From: Psychrobacter aquaticus CMS 56
GTDB lineage: Bacteria; Pseudomonadota; Gammaproteobacteria; Pseudomonadales; Moraxellaceae
Direction of reading: 5' to 3'
NCBI RefSeq assembly: GCF_000471625.1
Contig: NZ_AUSW01000034.1
Coordinates: 471,135-535,134 of the forward strand
DNA: 64,000 nucleotides
This document shows positions 30,060 through 38,360 of the stretch, piece after piece (position 1 is the stretch's first letter; every line of letters starts with the position of its first letter). The notes below the pieces were generated by a model. The model searched no databases, was not told the origin of the DNA, and was given only the letters and a program-made list of their open reading frames with translations. A program made the position numbers and the translations under genes.

Positions 30060-30156
30060 AATAGTGCTATAAAAATTTGAGATAAGGCGGTGCTACCCAT
30101 TGGTATATCGACCACTCATTGGTACGATTGTCAAGAGCATAATGTTTGAGAACAAT

Positions 30157-30185
30157 ATACTAATGCAAATGATACTAGTTATCAA
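30157..30185 (-). promoter_or_regulatory. fbpA promoter with overlapping candidate Fur box
   Basis: Minus strand: -35 TTGATA (plus 30180-30185), 17-bp spacer, -10 TAGTAT (plus 30157-30162). The plus-strand 19-mer at 30165-30183 matches the classical 19-bp Fur consensus at 14 of 19 positions, including the GATA/TATC-type half-sites (AATGATA ... TTATC). It covers the spacer and part of the -35, so Fe-Fur binding would block RNA polymerase. The transcript would carry a ~90-nt leader to the fbpA start. Confidence 0.65.
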
Positions 30186-30290
30186 TACATTTGTTTCACT
30201 CAGTAACTCATTAAAAAACGGTTTCAATCTTTGTTGTTAAAGGAGCAAACTTATGATTAACCTTCAGTAGATTTGGCAGTATATAGCTGC

Positions 30291-31028
30291 TTATGATAGC
30301 CATTGCCCCAAAATGGCATTAACTGCCGCTTCAGTACGCAATATGCGCGGACCCATATGTACCGCCTCGCAACCTTGTGCGGTAAGCATCTCTATCTCGT
30401 ACTCAATCCAGCCACCTTCAGCACCGATAAAAACTAAACTAGGCAGAGCTAATGTTTCCGGCTTTGGTAAATATTGTTTCTGTAAATACTGAGCAAATGA
30501 CTGCGAGCCATAAGGATGCGCCACGATAGCGCGATTGGTTACCAGACGGGGCAATTCGTCTTCAACAAAGGATTTAAACCGCTTTTGTAGGCTAATACGA
30601 GGCGCTATCGTATCAATGCCTTGTTGCAGCCCTTCTAATACAAACTCATCGAGGCGCTCTAGCATTGGACTTTGCCAATAGCTTTTTTGGGTGCGGTAGC
30701 TGTTTATTAAGATGATGTCGCGTACGCCAATTGCGGTCATATCCATAATCAAACGCCGCAGCACCTTTGGCCGTGGTAATGCCAATATCACTGTCAAATC
30801 CAGCTTAGCTGGTGGCGGCATAGTGAGTTTAACCTCACGCAACTGAATGCAGTCAGGTGTCATATCATCAATGATTGCAGTACCTAAGTTACCACCAAGT
30901 TCACCGATTTTAAGCGACTCACCGACTTTTGCTGTTAATACATGATGGACATGGTTAATTTGCGGCACTGCATTGATTTTGGCAGAGTCTATCGAAAAAT
31001 TTTCGGCGGGCAGTAAAATATAGTTCAT
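30291..31028 (-). CDS. rsmE: 16S rRNA m3U1498 methyltransferase
   Basis: 245 residues, the family length. The N-terminal PUA-like domain includes HVHHVLTAKVGESLKI. The knotted SPOUT domain carries VILALPRPKVLRRLIMDMTAIG, LVFIGAEGGWIEYE (a variant of the usual IGPEGG) and the knot motif MGPRILRTEAAVNAIL. It methylates U1498 in the decoding region of 16S rRNA. The start overlaps the waaA stop by 4 nt (ATGA), indicating translational coupling. Confidence 0.95.
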   Translation of the reverse strand: MNYILLPAENFSIDSAKINAVPQINHVHHVLTAKVGESLKIGELGGNLGTAIIDDMTPDCIQLREVKLTMPPPAKLDLTVILALPRPKVLRRLIMDMTAIGVRDIILINSYRTQKSYWQSPMLERLDEFVLEGLQQGIDTIAPRISLQKRFKSFVEDELPRLVTNRAIVAHPYGSQSFAQYLQKQYLPKPETLALPSLVFIGAEGGWIEYEIEMLTAQGCEAVHMGPRILRTEAAVNAILGQWLS

Positions 31029-32656
31029 ACAGCCTCTGTGCGTGAGTGTTGCTCAATAACACTAGTAATCATAGCAAATTGACGCGGCAGTACTGCTTGC
31101 TGCTGCTCGGTCATCTGCTCGCCAGCTTGTCCAGCCAGTTTCGCCAGCTCAAGATGACTGAGCCAAAATGTGAGCTGCTGATACATAAGTGTGTGCTCGT
31201 CATCATTAGAGGAAGACTGCTTGCGAGCAGACTTTTGAGTTGTACTTACTTTATTATGAGTGGCTACTTGCGTATCTATACCAGTTAGGCCATCTGTCGT
31301 CACTTTTTCTCTGACAGCAAGACGGTAAAAAGTGTTGTTCGGTTGATACAACGCTCCTACTTCGGACAGCTTATCCACCACACTCTGACAAGACTGCGTA
31401 TAACATCCCATCAACACAGGCGTTGCCACACTCGCTGGCTCAACTGGGTTATGTCCACCAATATCGACCAATGAGCCGCCCACTAACGCCACATCTGCTA
31501 ATGTGTACCAAGTCATTAGCTCACCCATACTGTCTGCCAAATAAACTTGCGTGTCTGCACTAATGCTCTCTTCCGCACTTCGCCGCGCCATTTTTAATGC
31601 TTGATTTTGGATAAGCGCTGCTACTTCATCAAAACGTTCAGGGTGTCTCGGCACGATGATGAGCAGCGTATCAGCCAGCGCTGAATTAGACAGTATTTGC
31701 TCATGCCACGCCAATACGGTGTCTTCTTCACCGCTATGCGTGCTTGCCGCCACCCAAATCGGTCGACCTGCTACTCCCAACGCTGCTGCCAGCTCAACTT
31801 GCCGATTTGACAGTCGGTTTGATAGGTCACGCTTTTGGCTGTCGCCACTCTTATGCTCTGTGTGCATGGCATTATTAACAATCTTGGGAGTATTAATTAC
31901 CCATTTTAGTGAGCCTGCCACACGGATTCGTGCGCTATGCGCCCCCAATTGGCGAAAGCGCTTCGCAGACTCGTTATCTTGCGCAATGATTAAGCTCAAA
32001 TTTTTCATCATACTGGTACTGACCGCACCAATTTTCTGATAGCTTTTAAAAGAAGACGCTGAGAGCCGACCATTGACCAAGATACTAGGAATATCACGCT
32101 CAGACAGTTTGGTTAAGATATTTGCCCATAACTCTGTTTCTACAAATAAAGCGGCGATAGGTTGCACATGCGTTAAAAAACTGTCAATCACTGCTGGACT
32201 GTCTACCGGTACATAACTGTGACTCATCTGACCTTGAGCAATCTCATCATTGAAACGACTGGCACCGCGAGCAAAACCTGTTTGCGTGGTATTGGTCAAC
32301 CATATTTTATAACCATTCGCTAATAAGGCATCCAACAAAGGGGCAACGGTATTGGTCTCGCCCAATGAGACCGCATGACACCAAATGATGCCTTTATCAG
32401 CATAAGGCATATCAGTATCAGCATTTGAATGACTCGATGGACGTGCTGGATAGCTTTTACCAAACCGCTGCGCAACTTCTTGCTGATAATTATCACGCTT
32501 ATGTGAGCGTCGCCATACTTGCAGTCGGTATAGTGGTTTGAGTAAGCCAATAATAGATTGATAATAAAGAGGCGGTGTATAAACAACGCAGCTCGGCAAA
32601 GAGGTAAGATCAGCCGATTTTGAAACACAATCAGAGGGTGTATGAGAAGATGGCAT
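31025..32656 (-). CDS. waaA: Lipid A Kdo transferase (3-deoxy-D-manno-octulosonate transferase)
   Basis: 543 residues. The catalytic base lies in HAVSLGETNTVAPLL, the WaaA signature containing the essential Glu, followed by IWLTNTTQTG. The C-terminal GT-B half shows IWVAASTHSGEED, IIVPRHPERFDEV and VALVGGSLVDIGGHNPVEPASV (nucleotide-sugar binding). It adds Kdo from CMP-Kdo to lipid IVA at the cytoplasmic face. Family length is about 420-430; the extra ~110 residues lie in an N-terminal lead with a serine-rich stretch, in a lysine-rich insert near residues 260-285, and in a hydrophilic insert near 470-495 (residues ATHNKVSTTQKS). Catalytic motifs are unaffected. Confidence 0.93.
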   Translation of the reverse strand: MPSSHTPSDCVSKSADLTSLPSCVVYTPPLYYQSIIGLLKPLYRLQVWRRSHKRDNYQQEVAQRFGKSYPARPSSHSNADTDMPYADKGIIWCHAVSLGETNTVAPLLDALLANGYKIWLTNTTQTGFARGASRFNDEIAQGQMSHSYVPVDSPAVIDSFLTHVQPIAALFVETELWANILTKLSERDIPSILVNGRLSASSFKSYQKIGAVSTSMMKNLSLIIAQDNESAKRFRQLGAHSARIRVAGSLKWVINTPKIVNNAMHTEHKSGDSQKRDLSNRLSNRQVELAAALGVAGRPIWVAASTHSGEEDTVLAWHEQILSNSALADTLLIIVPRHPERFDEVAALIQNQALKMARRSAEESISADTQVYLADSMGELMTWYTLADVALVGGSLVDIGGHNPVEPASVATPVLMGCYTQSCQSVVDKLSEVGALYQPNNTFYRLAVREKVTTDGLTGIDTQVATHNKVSTTQKSARKQSSSNDDEHTLMYQQLTFWLSHLELAKLAGQAGEQMTEQQQAVLPRQFAMITSVIEQHSRTEAV

Positions 32657-32776
32657 GCAACAGCCTAGATTAGTAATGGATCAAATAATAAAAAAATGAC
32701 GATAAAAAACGCGCCAATTCTACCTGAATTCAGCGTCTAATAATAAGTTATTAAGACCTAACTGCGATAAAAATTT

Positions 32777-34321
32777 TTAGACAAAAATTATTATCAGTAT
32801 CGCTATCACGCCCACTATACCGAGCAATATTTGATAGCGCTTGATACTGTGTTGCTCTTGGTTCTTTGTGGTGATTAACGCTTGTGCTTGCTGCCATTGT
32901 TTTACCAAATCGGCGGCTTCGGCGTGGCCGTTTTCGGCAGCTTGCGTGAGCCAATATTTGCCATTGTCTATATCTTGCGTGACGCCCAAACCTTGATAGT
33001 ACATCTTGCTTAGTAGACGCTGGGCGCGGCTATCCTCTTTGCTGGCCGCTTGCTTAACCCACTCAATTCCTGACTCTGTGCCAGCTATCTTATCGACTAT
33101 TAAACCTTCACCCAGTAATTCATACATCGCCAAACGCAACATAGCAGCAGTATTACCAGCGTTAGCAGCCTCTTGTAATGTCAATAGCGCTTGCTTTTTT
33201 GCTGCTAAATGATTCTCTGAAAACATAATTTGCGCACGGGGTTTATGTTGCTTGGCAATATGCTGCTCAAACTGATCCAGTACTTCCCGAGCCTTTTGAT
33301 AATCAGTATTACCAGCGGTTTGCACCCTTTCAATTGCGTCTAATTCTGTTAGTAACTGAATAAAAATATCTGGCGTTGGCGAGATTTTTGCTGCGGGCGC
33401 TGGCTTTGTTAATGGGGGATTCTTTGGGGGAGAAATGCTTGGTAAAGGTTCAGTCTTAGATAATTCTGGCTTAATAAGACGGTCTCGTTTTGGCTCAGAT
33501 ACATCAGGTTTGAGAATGTATTCTTGTTGAGACAAGCTGCTATCTGCTAGGCTATGACTGTAACTATTACTGGCCATCATTTGTGCTACAGAACTCTGAG
33601 AATTGATAGAACTCTGAGAATCGATGCGTCCGCTTACTGGTAGATTCACCTGCTCAGCTGCATCAACATTTTGACTATTGCTGCTACTGTTATTTTGAAT
33701 GACATTTTCGGTAGCTGAACCAGAGGCTTGATGGTTATTAGCGTTTGGTGATCTGGCGCTGACGGCTTGATATAAGCCGCTAGCAATTTGACCGCCTTGT
33801 ACAGCAGCAAACGGTCGGTCGATATGGCCAAACAAACGCAGACCGATTGGTTCTAAAGCAAAAAATAAGGCTGCTGCCCTATCATTGTCATTGTCATTGT
33901 CATCAGAATAACCACCCTCGTTACGGTAGCCAACTGCCATGTGCTGGTAAAAATCGTCAGCTGTCAACGTGAGTTCAAGGTAGCGCTTACGTAGCTCAAA
34001 CTGACCGTACCAATGCGGCGACTGTTGCCATTGCCGCGCCAATACGCGTCCTGCATAAAACCCCAAAAACATCATAAAGTTACGATAGCGCTCATCGACT
34101 AACAGCGCCTCTTCATCCCATCTATTCACCTTAATCATATCACGGCGTATTTGCGATAAAAGTGTATCTACTCGCTGTAAACTTGCCAGCGACTCATCCA
34201 ATATACAGTCGCGAAGCTCGGCTTCATAAGCCGTGCCTCCTGCGATAGATCGCTTAGCTAAGAAGTCTTGCCAATAGCCTGCTGCAATATAGTCAAGTGG
34301 CGTTTGGGGCGATGCAGACAT
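32777..34321 (-). CDS. Sel1-like repeat protein with C-terminal membrane anchor
   Basis: 514 residues. Residues 1-180 form a globular part starting MSASPQTPLDYIAAGYWQDF, which I do not recognise. A Ser/Asn/Gln-rich, then Pro/Lys-rich stretch (about 190-320) looks disordered. Two to three Sel1/TPR-like repeats follow (AAMLRLAMYELLGEGLIVDK, AQRLLSKMYYQGLGVTQD, GKYWLTQAAENGHAEAADL). The protein ends in one hydrophobic span (ILLGIVGVIAILIIIFV), so it is probably tail-anchored in the inner membrane with the repeats in the cytosol. Sel1 repeats usually mediate protein contacts. It lies between waaA (120 bp) and a cardiolipin synthase (93 bp) on the same strand, which hints at envelope function but does not prove it. 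Confidence 0.75.
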   Translation of the reverse strand: MSASPQTPLDYIAAGYWQDFLAKRSIAGGTAYEAELRDCILDESLASLQRVDTLLSQIRRDMIKVNRWDEEALLVDERYRNFMMFLGFYAGRVLARQWQQSPHWYGQFELRKRYLELTLTADDFYQHMAVGYRNEGGYSDDNDNDNDRAAALFFALEPIGLRLFGHIDRPFAAVQGGQIASGLYQAVSARSPNANNHQASGSATENVIQNNSSSNSQNVDAAEQVNLPVSGRIDSQSSINSQSSVAQMMASNSYSHSLADSSLSQQEYILKPDVSEPKRDRLIKPELSKTEPLPSISPPKNPPLTKPAPAAKISPTPDIFIQLLTELDAIERVQTAGNTDYQKAREVLDQFEQHIAKQHKPRAQIMFSENHLAAKKQALLTLQEAANAGNTAAMLRLAMYELLGEGLIVDKIAGTESGIEWVKQAASKEDSRAQRLLSKMYYQGLGVTQDIDNGKYWLTQAAENGHAEAADLVKQWQQAQALITTKNQEQHSIKRYQILLGIVGVIAILIIIFV

Positions 34322-34414
34322 AGACAGGCGTGTCCTTTTCTGTAAATAGACTGAGGATATAATAGATTTAATTTAACCAAAATATAGTGCTACCTTAACC
34401 TAAAATCTAGGGCG

Positions 34415-36055
34415 CTACAATAAAGGACTAAACAGGCGTACCACATTATCAAACAAACGCGCCGCACCATGACGCTGCGTCCACTCTTCTAAATCCAAAA
34501 AACGGCAACTTTGTAAGTAGATTTCTTGGCAATCAGCGACTTGGGCAACCATCTCTGGTGTATAAATCGCCAAACTGACTTCCATATTTAGATAAAAACT
34601 GCGCATATCGATATTCACAGTGCCAAACAGACAGTAATCATTATCGACGACCACCGTTTTAGTATGCAACAGGCCACCTTTAAATAAAGCAATAGTCACG
34701 CCAGCTTCAAGCAATTCTTGATAATAGGCTTGGGACGCATGTTGCACGAGAAACGAATCGACTTTTTCAGGCACAATAATCGTCACCTCGACTCCGCGCT
34801 TGGCAGCTATCGTCAGTGCCCCTGACAAGGTTTCATCGGGTACAAAATATGGCGTGGTGATACAAATGCGTTTGTTGGCACGATGAATCACTGTGACCAA
34901 TGTATCATAAATCACATGGGCAGTTACTTGCGGGGCTGAGGGTATCAGCTGTGCCAGTACGCCTTCCACAATTGGCATTTTCGGTATCACAATCGATGTC
35001 GAGCCAATATCTGGCTGCTCATGGTAGTCAATACGGTCACCCAACACTTTTACCCGACTGTTTAAGTCGTTAATAGTCGGATTCATCACATACAGTTTAC
35101 GAGTATAGTTATTTACCCGCTGATTGAGCGCGTCAAGGTTGTCATTGTTTTCAGCACCGATATCCGTTACCACCACCTTTGCCATAGCTGTAGTGATACT
35201 GATAAAGCGTCGGTTGGTTGTGCGTATCGCCACATCAATCCACTGCCCGACGTTTTTATTTTGTTTGAAAAACCTCGGATCGACCAAATTAAAACTACCT
35301 ATATAACCGATGTGTTCATCAATAACCACGATCTTACGATGATTGCGCAAATCGGAGCGTTTAAACAGCGTTTTAAACAATCCCACGGGCAGTGACTGAT
35401 GAACAAAAACACCTGCCCGCTCTAATGTACGGTGTGCATTACTATTAAAAAAGCTAAAACTTCCCACACTATCAGCCAATATATGACACTCAACCCCGCG
35501 TTGCGCTGCCGCCGCCAACGCTTCTATCACTTCTAATACTTGTCCCTTGGGATAGACAATATAAAACTCCATCAAAATAATGCGTTGAGCTCCTTGAATA
35601 TCCTCAATCAAACCTTGAAAAATCATATTAGGCTCAGTCAGCAGCTGCATCTTATGATCTGGAAATATCCCAAGCCCTGTCCAACGCGTACCTATTTGAC
35701 TGACACCTTGATACTTGGCTGGCAGTAAATCTTGCCCTTGATCAAAAACCAAATGCTCACGCCGCGCCATGTCATTCATCAACATGCTTGCTTGATCTAC
35801 TCGCTCACGATAGCGCCGCCCAATCATCGGCTCACCCAGCAGTATGTAAGCAATAAAGCCAAATAACGGTAAGGTATAGAGCACAGCAATCCAAGCAATC
35901 GATACCCCAATATTGCGCTGCACCGATACAATTCGTAGCGTCATTACTATCATCAAAGTAATATGCAATACGAGACCTAACCCAGCGAGATCTCCCCAAG
36001 ACCAAGTGGTGAAGGTATGTTTAATAGTAAACGCTTCGATGTCTGCCTCCGACAA
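34415..36055 (-). CDS. cls: Cardiolipin synthase (phospholipase D family)
   Basis: 546 residues. Two N-terminal membrane spans (LAGLGLVLHITLMIVMTLRIV, ISIAWIAVLYTLPLFGFIAYILLG-like region), then two HKD catalytic motifs: HRKIVVIDEHIGYIGSFN (near 240) and HTKTVVVDNDYCLFGTVNID (near 460). This matches the ClsA type, which condenses two phosphatidylglycerols to cardiolipin plus glycerol. The pair of HKD motifs is complete. The gene lies upstream of the Sel1 protein on the same strand, and its own promoter should lie in the region shared with the divergent tRNA operon. Confidence 0.92.
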   Translation of the reverse strand: MSEADIEAFTIKHTFTTWSWGDLAGLGLVLHITLMIVMTLRIVSVQRNIGVSIAWIAVLYTLPLFGFIAYILLGEPMIGRRYRERVDQASMLMNDMARREHLVFDQGQDLLPAKYQGVSQIGTRWTGLGIFPDHKMQLLTEPNMIFQGLIEDIQGAQRIILMEFYIVYPKGQVLEVIEALAAAAQRGVECHILADSVGSFSFFNSNAHRTLERAGVFVHQSLPVGLFKTLFKRSDLRNHRKIVVIDEHIGYIGSFNLVDPRFFKQNKNVGQWIDVAIRTTNRRFISITTAMAKVVVTDIGAENNDNLDALNQRVNNYTRKLYVMNPTINDLNSRVKVLGDRIDYHEQPDIGSTSIVIPKMPIVEGVLAQLIPSAPQVTAHVIYDTLVTVIHRANKRICITTPYFVPDETLSGALTIAAKRGVEVTIIVPEKVDSFLVQHASQAYYQELLEAGVTIALFKGGLLHTKTVVVDNDYCLFGTVNIDMRSFYLNMEVSLAIYTPEMVAQVADCQEIYLQSCRFLDLEEWTQRHGAARLFDNVVRLFSPLL

Positions 36056-36239
36056 TCAGATAAAAAATAAAGCACAAGTAGTAAAACATGAACAGTATAG
36101 TGATTTTTGACCACCGAATAATAGACAACTATAACAAGTATGTTCGTAGCAATGCCTCTAAATAATTGACTTAGGCTACTATAAATAGGGATATCAGACG
36201 GCTATTTTTAATTATTTGCTAAAATCATTAAAATACTGT

Positions 36240-36267
36240 TTGACAGCCATGTGTAAATCTATATAAT
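36240..36267 (+). promoter_or_regulatory. Promoter of the tRNA-Val/tRNA-Asp operon
   Basis: A perfect -35 TTGACA (36240-36245), a 16-bp spacer and a perfect -10 TATAAT (36262-36267), preceded by an A/T-rich tract at 36190-36235 that could act as an UP element. This is the strongest promoter I can see in the window. The expected start is near 36274, giving a ~185-nt leader before tRNA-Val. Confidence 0.85.
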
Positions 36268-36333
36268 ACACACCCACAGCAAGGGGACTTAATTAAGTTA
36301 GCTTCTGTGAAAGTTGATTAAGAGGTGACAATC

Positions 36334-36445
36334 TTAATTGGCTAGATTTTAAAGAAACTTTCAAGCCAATTAAAGGTGTGAAGTTTCTAGAATTTTCCCT
36401 TTAAGGAAAATTCTCTTGCGAAGCTAAAATTGCATTGCAATTTTT
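36334..36445 (+). promoter_or_regulatory. Structured leader of the tRNA operon: three successive hairpins
   Basis: Three perfect inverted repeats follow each other: TTAATTGGCT/AGCCAATTAA (36334-36343 with 36364-36373, 20-nt loop), AGAATTTTCC/GGAAAATTCT (36389-36398 with 36405-36414, 6-nt loop) and AAAATTGC/GCAATTTT (36427-36445, 3-nt loop, followed by TATA). The third is flanked by GAAGC/GCTTC, extending the stem. They fill the transcribed leader. A role in 5' processing or antitermination is possible; no boxA motif was seen. Confidence 0.65.
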
Positions 36446-36458
36446 ATACGCTTCTCAG

Positions 36459-36533
36459 GGTGATTAGCTCAGTTGGTAGAGCGTCTGCCTTACACGCAGA
36501 ATGTCGGCGGTTCGAATCCGTCATCACCCACCA
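36459..36533 (+). tRNA. tRNA-Val (anticodon UAC)
   Basis: Acceptor GGGTGAT pairs with ATCACCC and is followed by encoded ACCA. The anticodon arm TCTGC-CTTACAC-GCAGA gives anticodon TAC. D-loop AGTTGGTA and T-loop TTCGAAT are standard. First gene of a two-tRNA transcript; the 5' end may be off by one base. Confidence 0.96.
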
Positions 36534-36583
36534 CTCATTTAGCGAGTGGGCTTTTAAAGAGCAAAACGTTAAAAACGACCTAA

Positions 36584-36660
36584 GCAGCGGTAGTTCAGTT
36601 GGTTAGAATACCGGCCTGTCACGCCGGGGGTCGCGGGTTCGAGTCCCGTCCGCTGCGCCA
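36584..36660 (+). tRNA. tRNA-Asp (anticodon GUC)
   Basis: 77 nt including CCA. Acceptor GCAGCGG pairs with CCGCTGC; anticodon arm CCGGC-CTGTCAC-GCCGG; T-arm GCGGG-TTCGAGT-CCCGT. It follows tRNA-Val by 50 nt, with only a short spacer that contains no terminator. Confidence 0.98.
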
Positions 36661-36702
36661 TATTTAAAACGAATTTAAACCTTTGGGTTTAAGCAAGTTT
36701 CG

Positions 36703-36733
36703 CCTCAAGCATTAGGTTGCTTGAGGTTTTTTT
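36703..36733 (+). terminator. Rho-independent terminator of the tRNA operon
   Basis: A 9-bp perfect stem CCTCAAGCA / TGCTTGAGG with a 6-nt loop, followed by seven T residues, 43 nt after tRNA-Asp. Confidence 0.93.
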
Positions 36734-37126
36734 GTGTCTGAACTTCTCTTAAAATCCTTTGTTTATATGGGCCAGATGTTTATCCTGTATCGACCTTTAA
36801 GAAATAGTCTGCCCTTTAATAATGCGTAAATTATGAGATCTCGTGTATACGCTCTACTTTTCGAAAATCGGTGACCAAGTGCTCAGTGACCAAACGGTGA
36901 CCAATATAATTAAAAGTTAGTTGTAGTAACTGATACCTATAATTTATGCCCATTTCTGAGTAGTCAGCTCGCCATAAAAATGCGTAAGTAAAGCGCTCAG
37001 CATGGTACTAATGTACTAGCAGTGACAAGCAAAAGACACCGACTCTCATCGAAATAATAGCGTCTGTGTAGGTAGTAGCTCGTGTATAGATAGTGATTTG
37101 TGATGAAGTAGAGCCTGAAAGTGAAG
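36734..37126. other. Intergenic region after the tRNA operon, with GTGACCAA repeats
   Basis: About 390 bp with no credible gene. The octamer GTGACCAA occurs three times at 36871-36878, 36886-36893 and 36897-36904 (offsets 15 and 11 bp). The rest is unremarkable AT-rich sequence. I see no integrase remnant and no duplicated tRNA end that would mark an attachment site. Confidence 0.5.
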
Positions 37127-37155
37127 TTAGCAACCAAGGTAAGTAGTGATATAAT
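37127..37155 (+). promoter_or_regulatory. Promoter of ppiC
   Basis: -35 TTAGCA (37127-37132), 17-bp spacer and perfect -10 TATAAT (37150-37155), with the ppiC ATG about 30 nt past the expected start site. An AAAGGG ribosome-binding site lies between. Confidence 0.65.
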
Positions 37156-37191
37156 GCCTCGATAATCGATATTTTATAAAGGGTTTACCTT

Positions 37192-37470
37192 ATGGCTCGT
37201 ACCGCTAGCGCATTACATATTTTAGTAAAAAACAAAGAACAGGCTGAAGACATTATTGCTAAGCTTAAAAAAGGCGCGGCGTTTGATGTGCTCGCCAAAC
37301 GACATTCCACCTGTCCATCAGGCAAAAAAGGGGGTCATTTAGGTGAGTTCGAAAAAGGTGACATGGTACCGGCATTTGATAAAATTTGCTTCAGCGGTGA
37401 ACTCTTCATCCCACATTTAGTAAAAACCAAATTTGGCTGGCATGTGGTTAAAGTGCTTTACAGGACGTAA
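37192..37470 (+). CDS. ppiC: Parvulin-type peptidyl-prolyl isomerase PpiC
   Basis: 92 residues, a single parvulin domain with no signal peptide, matching E. coli PpiC (93 residues) across its length: ALHILVKNKEQAEDII, LAKRHSTCPSGKKGGHLGEF, KGDMVPAFDKICFSGE and FGWHVVKVLYRT. The two His residues (one in LHILVK, one near the end in GWHVV) and the Cys of STCPSG are the usual active-site residues. It is a cytosolic cis-trans prolyl isomerase, and appears to be transcribed alone. Confidence 0.95.
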   Translation: MARTASALHILVKNKEQAEDIIAKLKKGAAFDVLAKRHSTCPSGKKGGHLGEFEKGDMVPAFDKICFSGELFIPHLVKTKFGWHVVKVLYRT

Positions 37471-37836
37471 GCGTTAGAGTCCAAGCTTTGATTGTAAGCC
37501 GACTGAGGTATGCCCTAAACATTATCCTGACTCATCAATGATCTGATGTTATAACTATAGATTATGACGGCTGTATTTCTTATATTTAAGAATGCACCCC
37601 GTCACTTTATTTTCTCACTTGTCACTATACTTTCATTTTTGTTCTATAGAATGCGTTGATTCTTCTGAATTATTGGCTGTATGACGTATATCAATGAAGA
37701 TTTTCAAGGCATAAAGATTAAGTTAGGCTGACTGAGTAAAAGTTTTTGGAGCGCTACCAAATGCTTCACGTTGCTCTAGGGTGGTCAATTTATTATCTTT
37801 TAGACAGAAATCTCGTAACAACAGAGAGTAGATATA
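37471..37836. other. Intergenic region, ppiC to small orphan gene
   Basis: 366 bp, AT-rich, without a gene I can support. GTCAC is repeated near 37592 and 37620 within T-rich sequence. No clear terminator follows ppiC, and no firm promoter for the next gene was found. Confidence 0.4.
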
Positions 37837-38211
37837 ATGAGCAGTTATTTATGTTTGACAGATTATGAAAAGAATTTGATTGATAGTGCTTTGCTTATTT
37901 TAATGAAAAAAAATATTCAATATAGCAACCAGTCAACAGAAGATTTAATAAAACAACACTATCAAAATTTTAACCTGACGCTTTTTGAGTTATGCGCAAA
38001 AATAAAATCCCCTGATTTTGACAAATACATAAGCTTGTCCTCAGAAGAAATCAAAAATATTAAAAGAGGTTTGACCTCGCTATACCACCTTTTATCTCAA
38101 AAAACTTTAAAGAAAAAAGAAGAGAACCAAAAAGATCACTATAAAAACTATAAACTACAGATCATAGAACTAGAGAAAAAAATTGATATCACTGAGACAG
38201 ATAATAGGTGA
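37837..38211 (+). CDS. Small Lys/Glu-rich orphan protein
   Basis: 124 residues, no family recognised. ATG 37837 has AGAGAG about 9 nt upstream. It is rich in Lys, Ile, Leu and Asn and more AT-biased than its neighbours, which may signal recent acquisition. Residues 1-80 look mixed helical (LTDYEKNLIDSALLILMKK, LSSEEIKNIKRGLTSLYHLL); the last ~40 residues (TLKKKEENQKDHYKNYK to the end) look like a coiled coil. No signal peptide or membrane span. Its downstream flank holds two palindromic repeats, another sign of an accessory site. Confidence 0.55.
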   Translation: MSSYLCLTDYEKNLIDSALLILMKKNIQYSNQSTEDLIKQHYQNFNLTLFELCAKIKSPDFDKYISLSSEEIKNIKRGLTSLYHLLSQKTLKKKEENQKDHYKNYKLQIIELEKKIDITETDNR

Positions 38212-38256
38212 AATGGTCGTTATTCATCGCTACATATTAGATTTTGCCACAGCTAA

Positions 38257-38299
38257 GCCCTAATAAAATTTTGCAGCCAGCACCCTATTTTATTAGGGC
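38257..38299. repeat. 13-bp perfect inverted repeat
   Basis: GCCCTAATAAAAT (38257-38269) and its exact reverse complement (38287-38299) with a 17-nt loop that contains TTGCAGCC. It begins 45 bp after the stop of the small orphan gene. Since no T-run follows on the plus strand, it is not a textbook terminator. Confidence 0.75.
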
Positions 38300-38360
38300 A
38301 ACTCTTGGGTCTTATCCTGCTCGTCGCCTCCTATAGTTGAAATACTTTAAAGTCGCTACA

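Noticed and set aside
36734..37126. Integrative-element attachment site at tRNA-Asp
   Set aside because: No integrase gene and no direct repeat of the tRNA 3' end within the window; only short octamer repeats are present.
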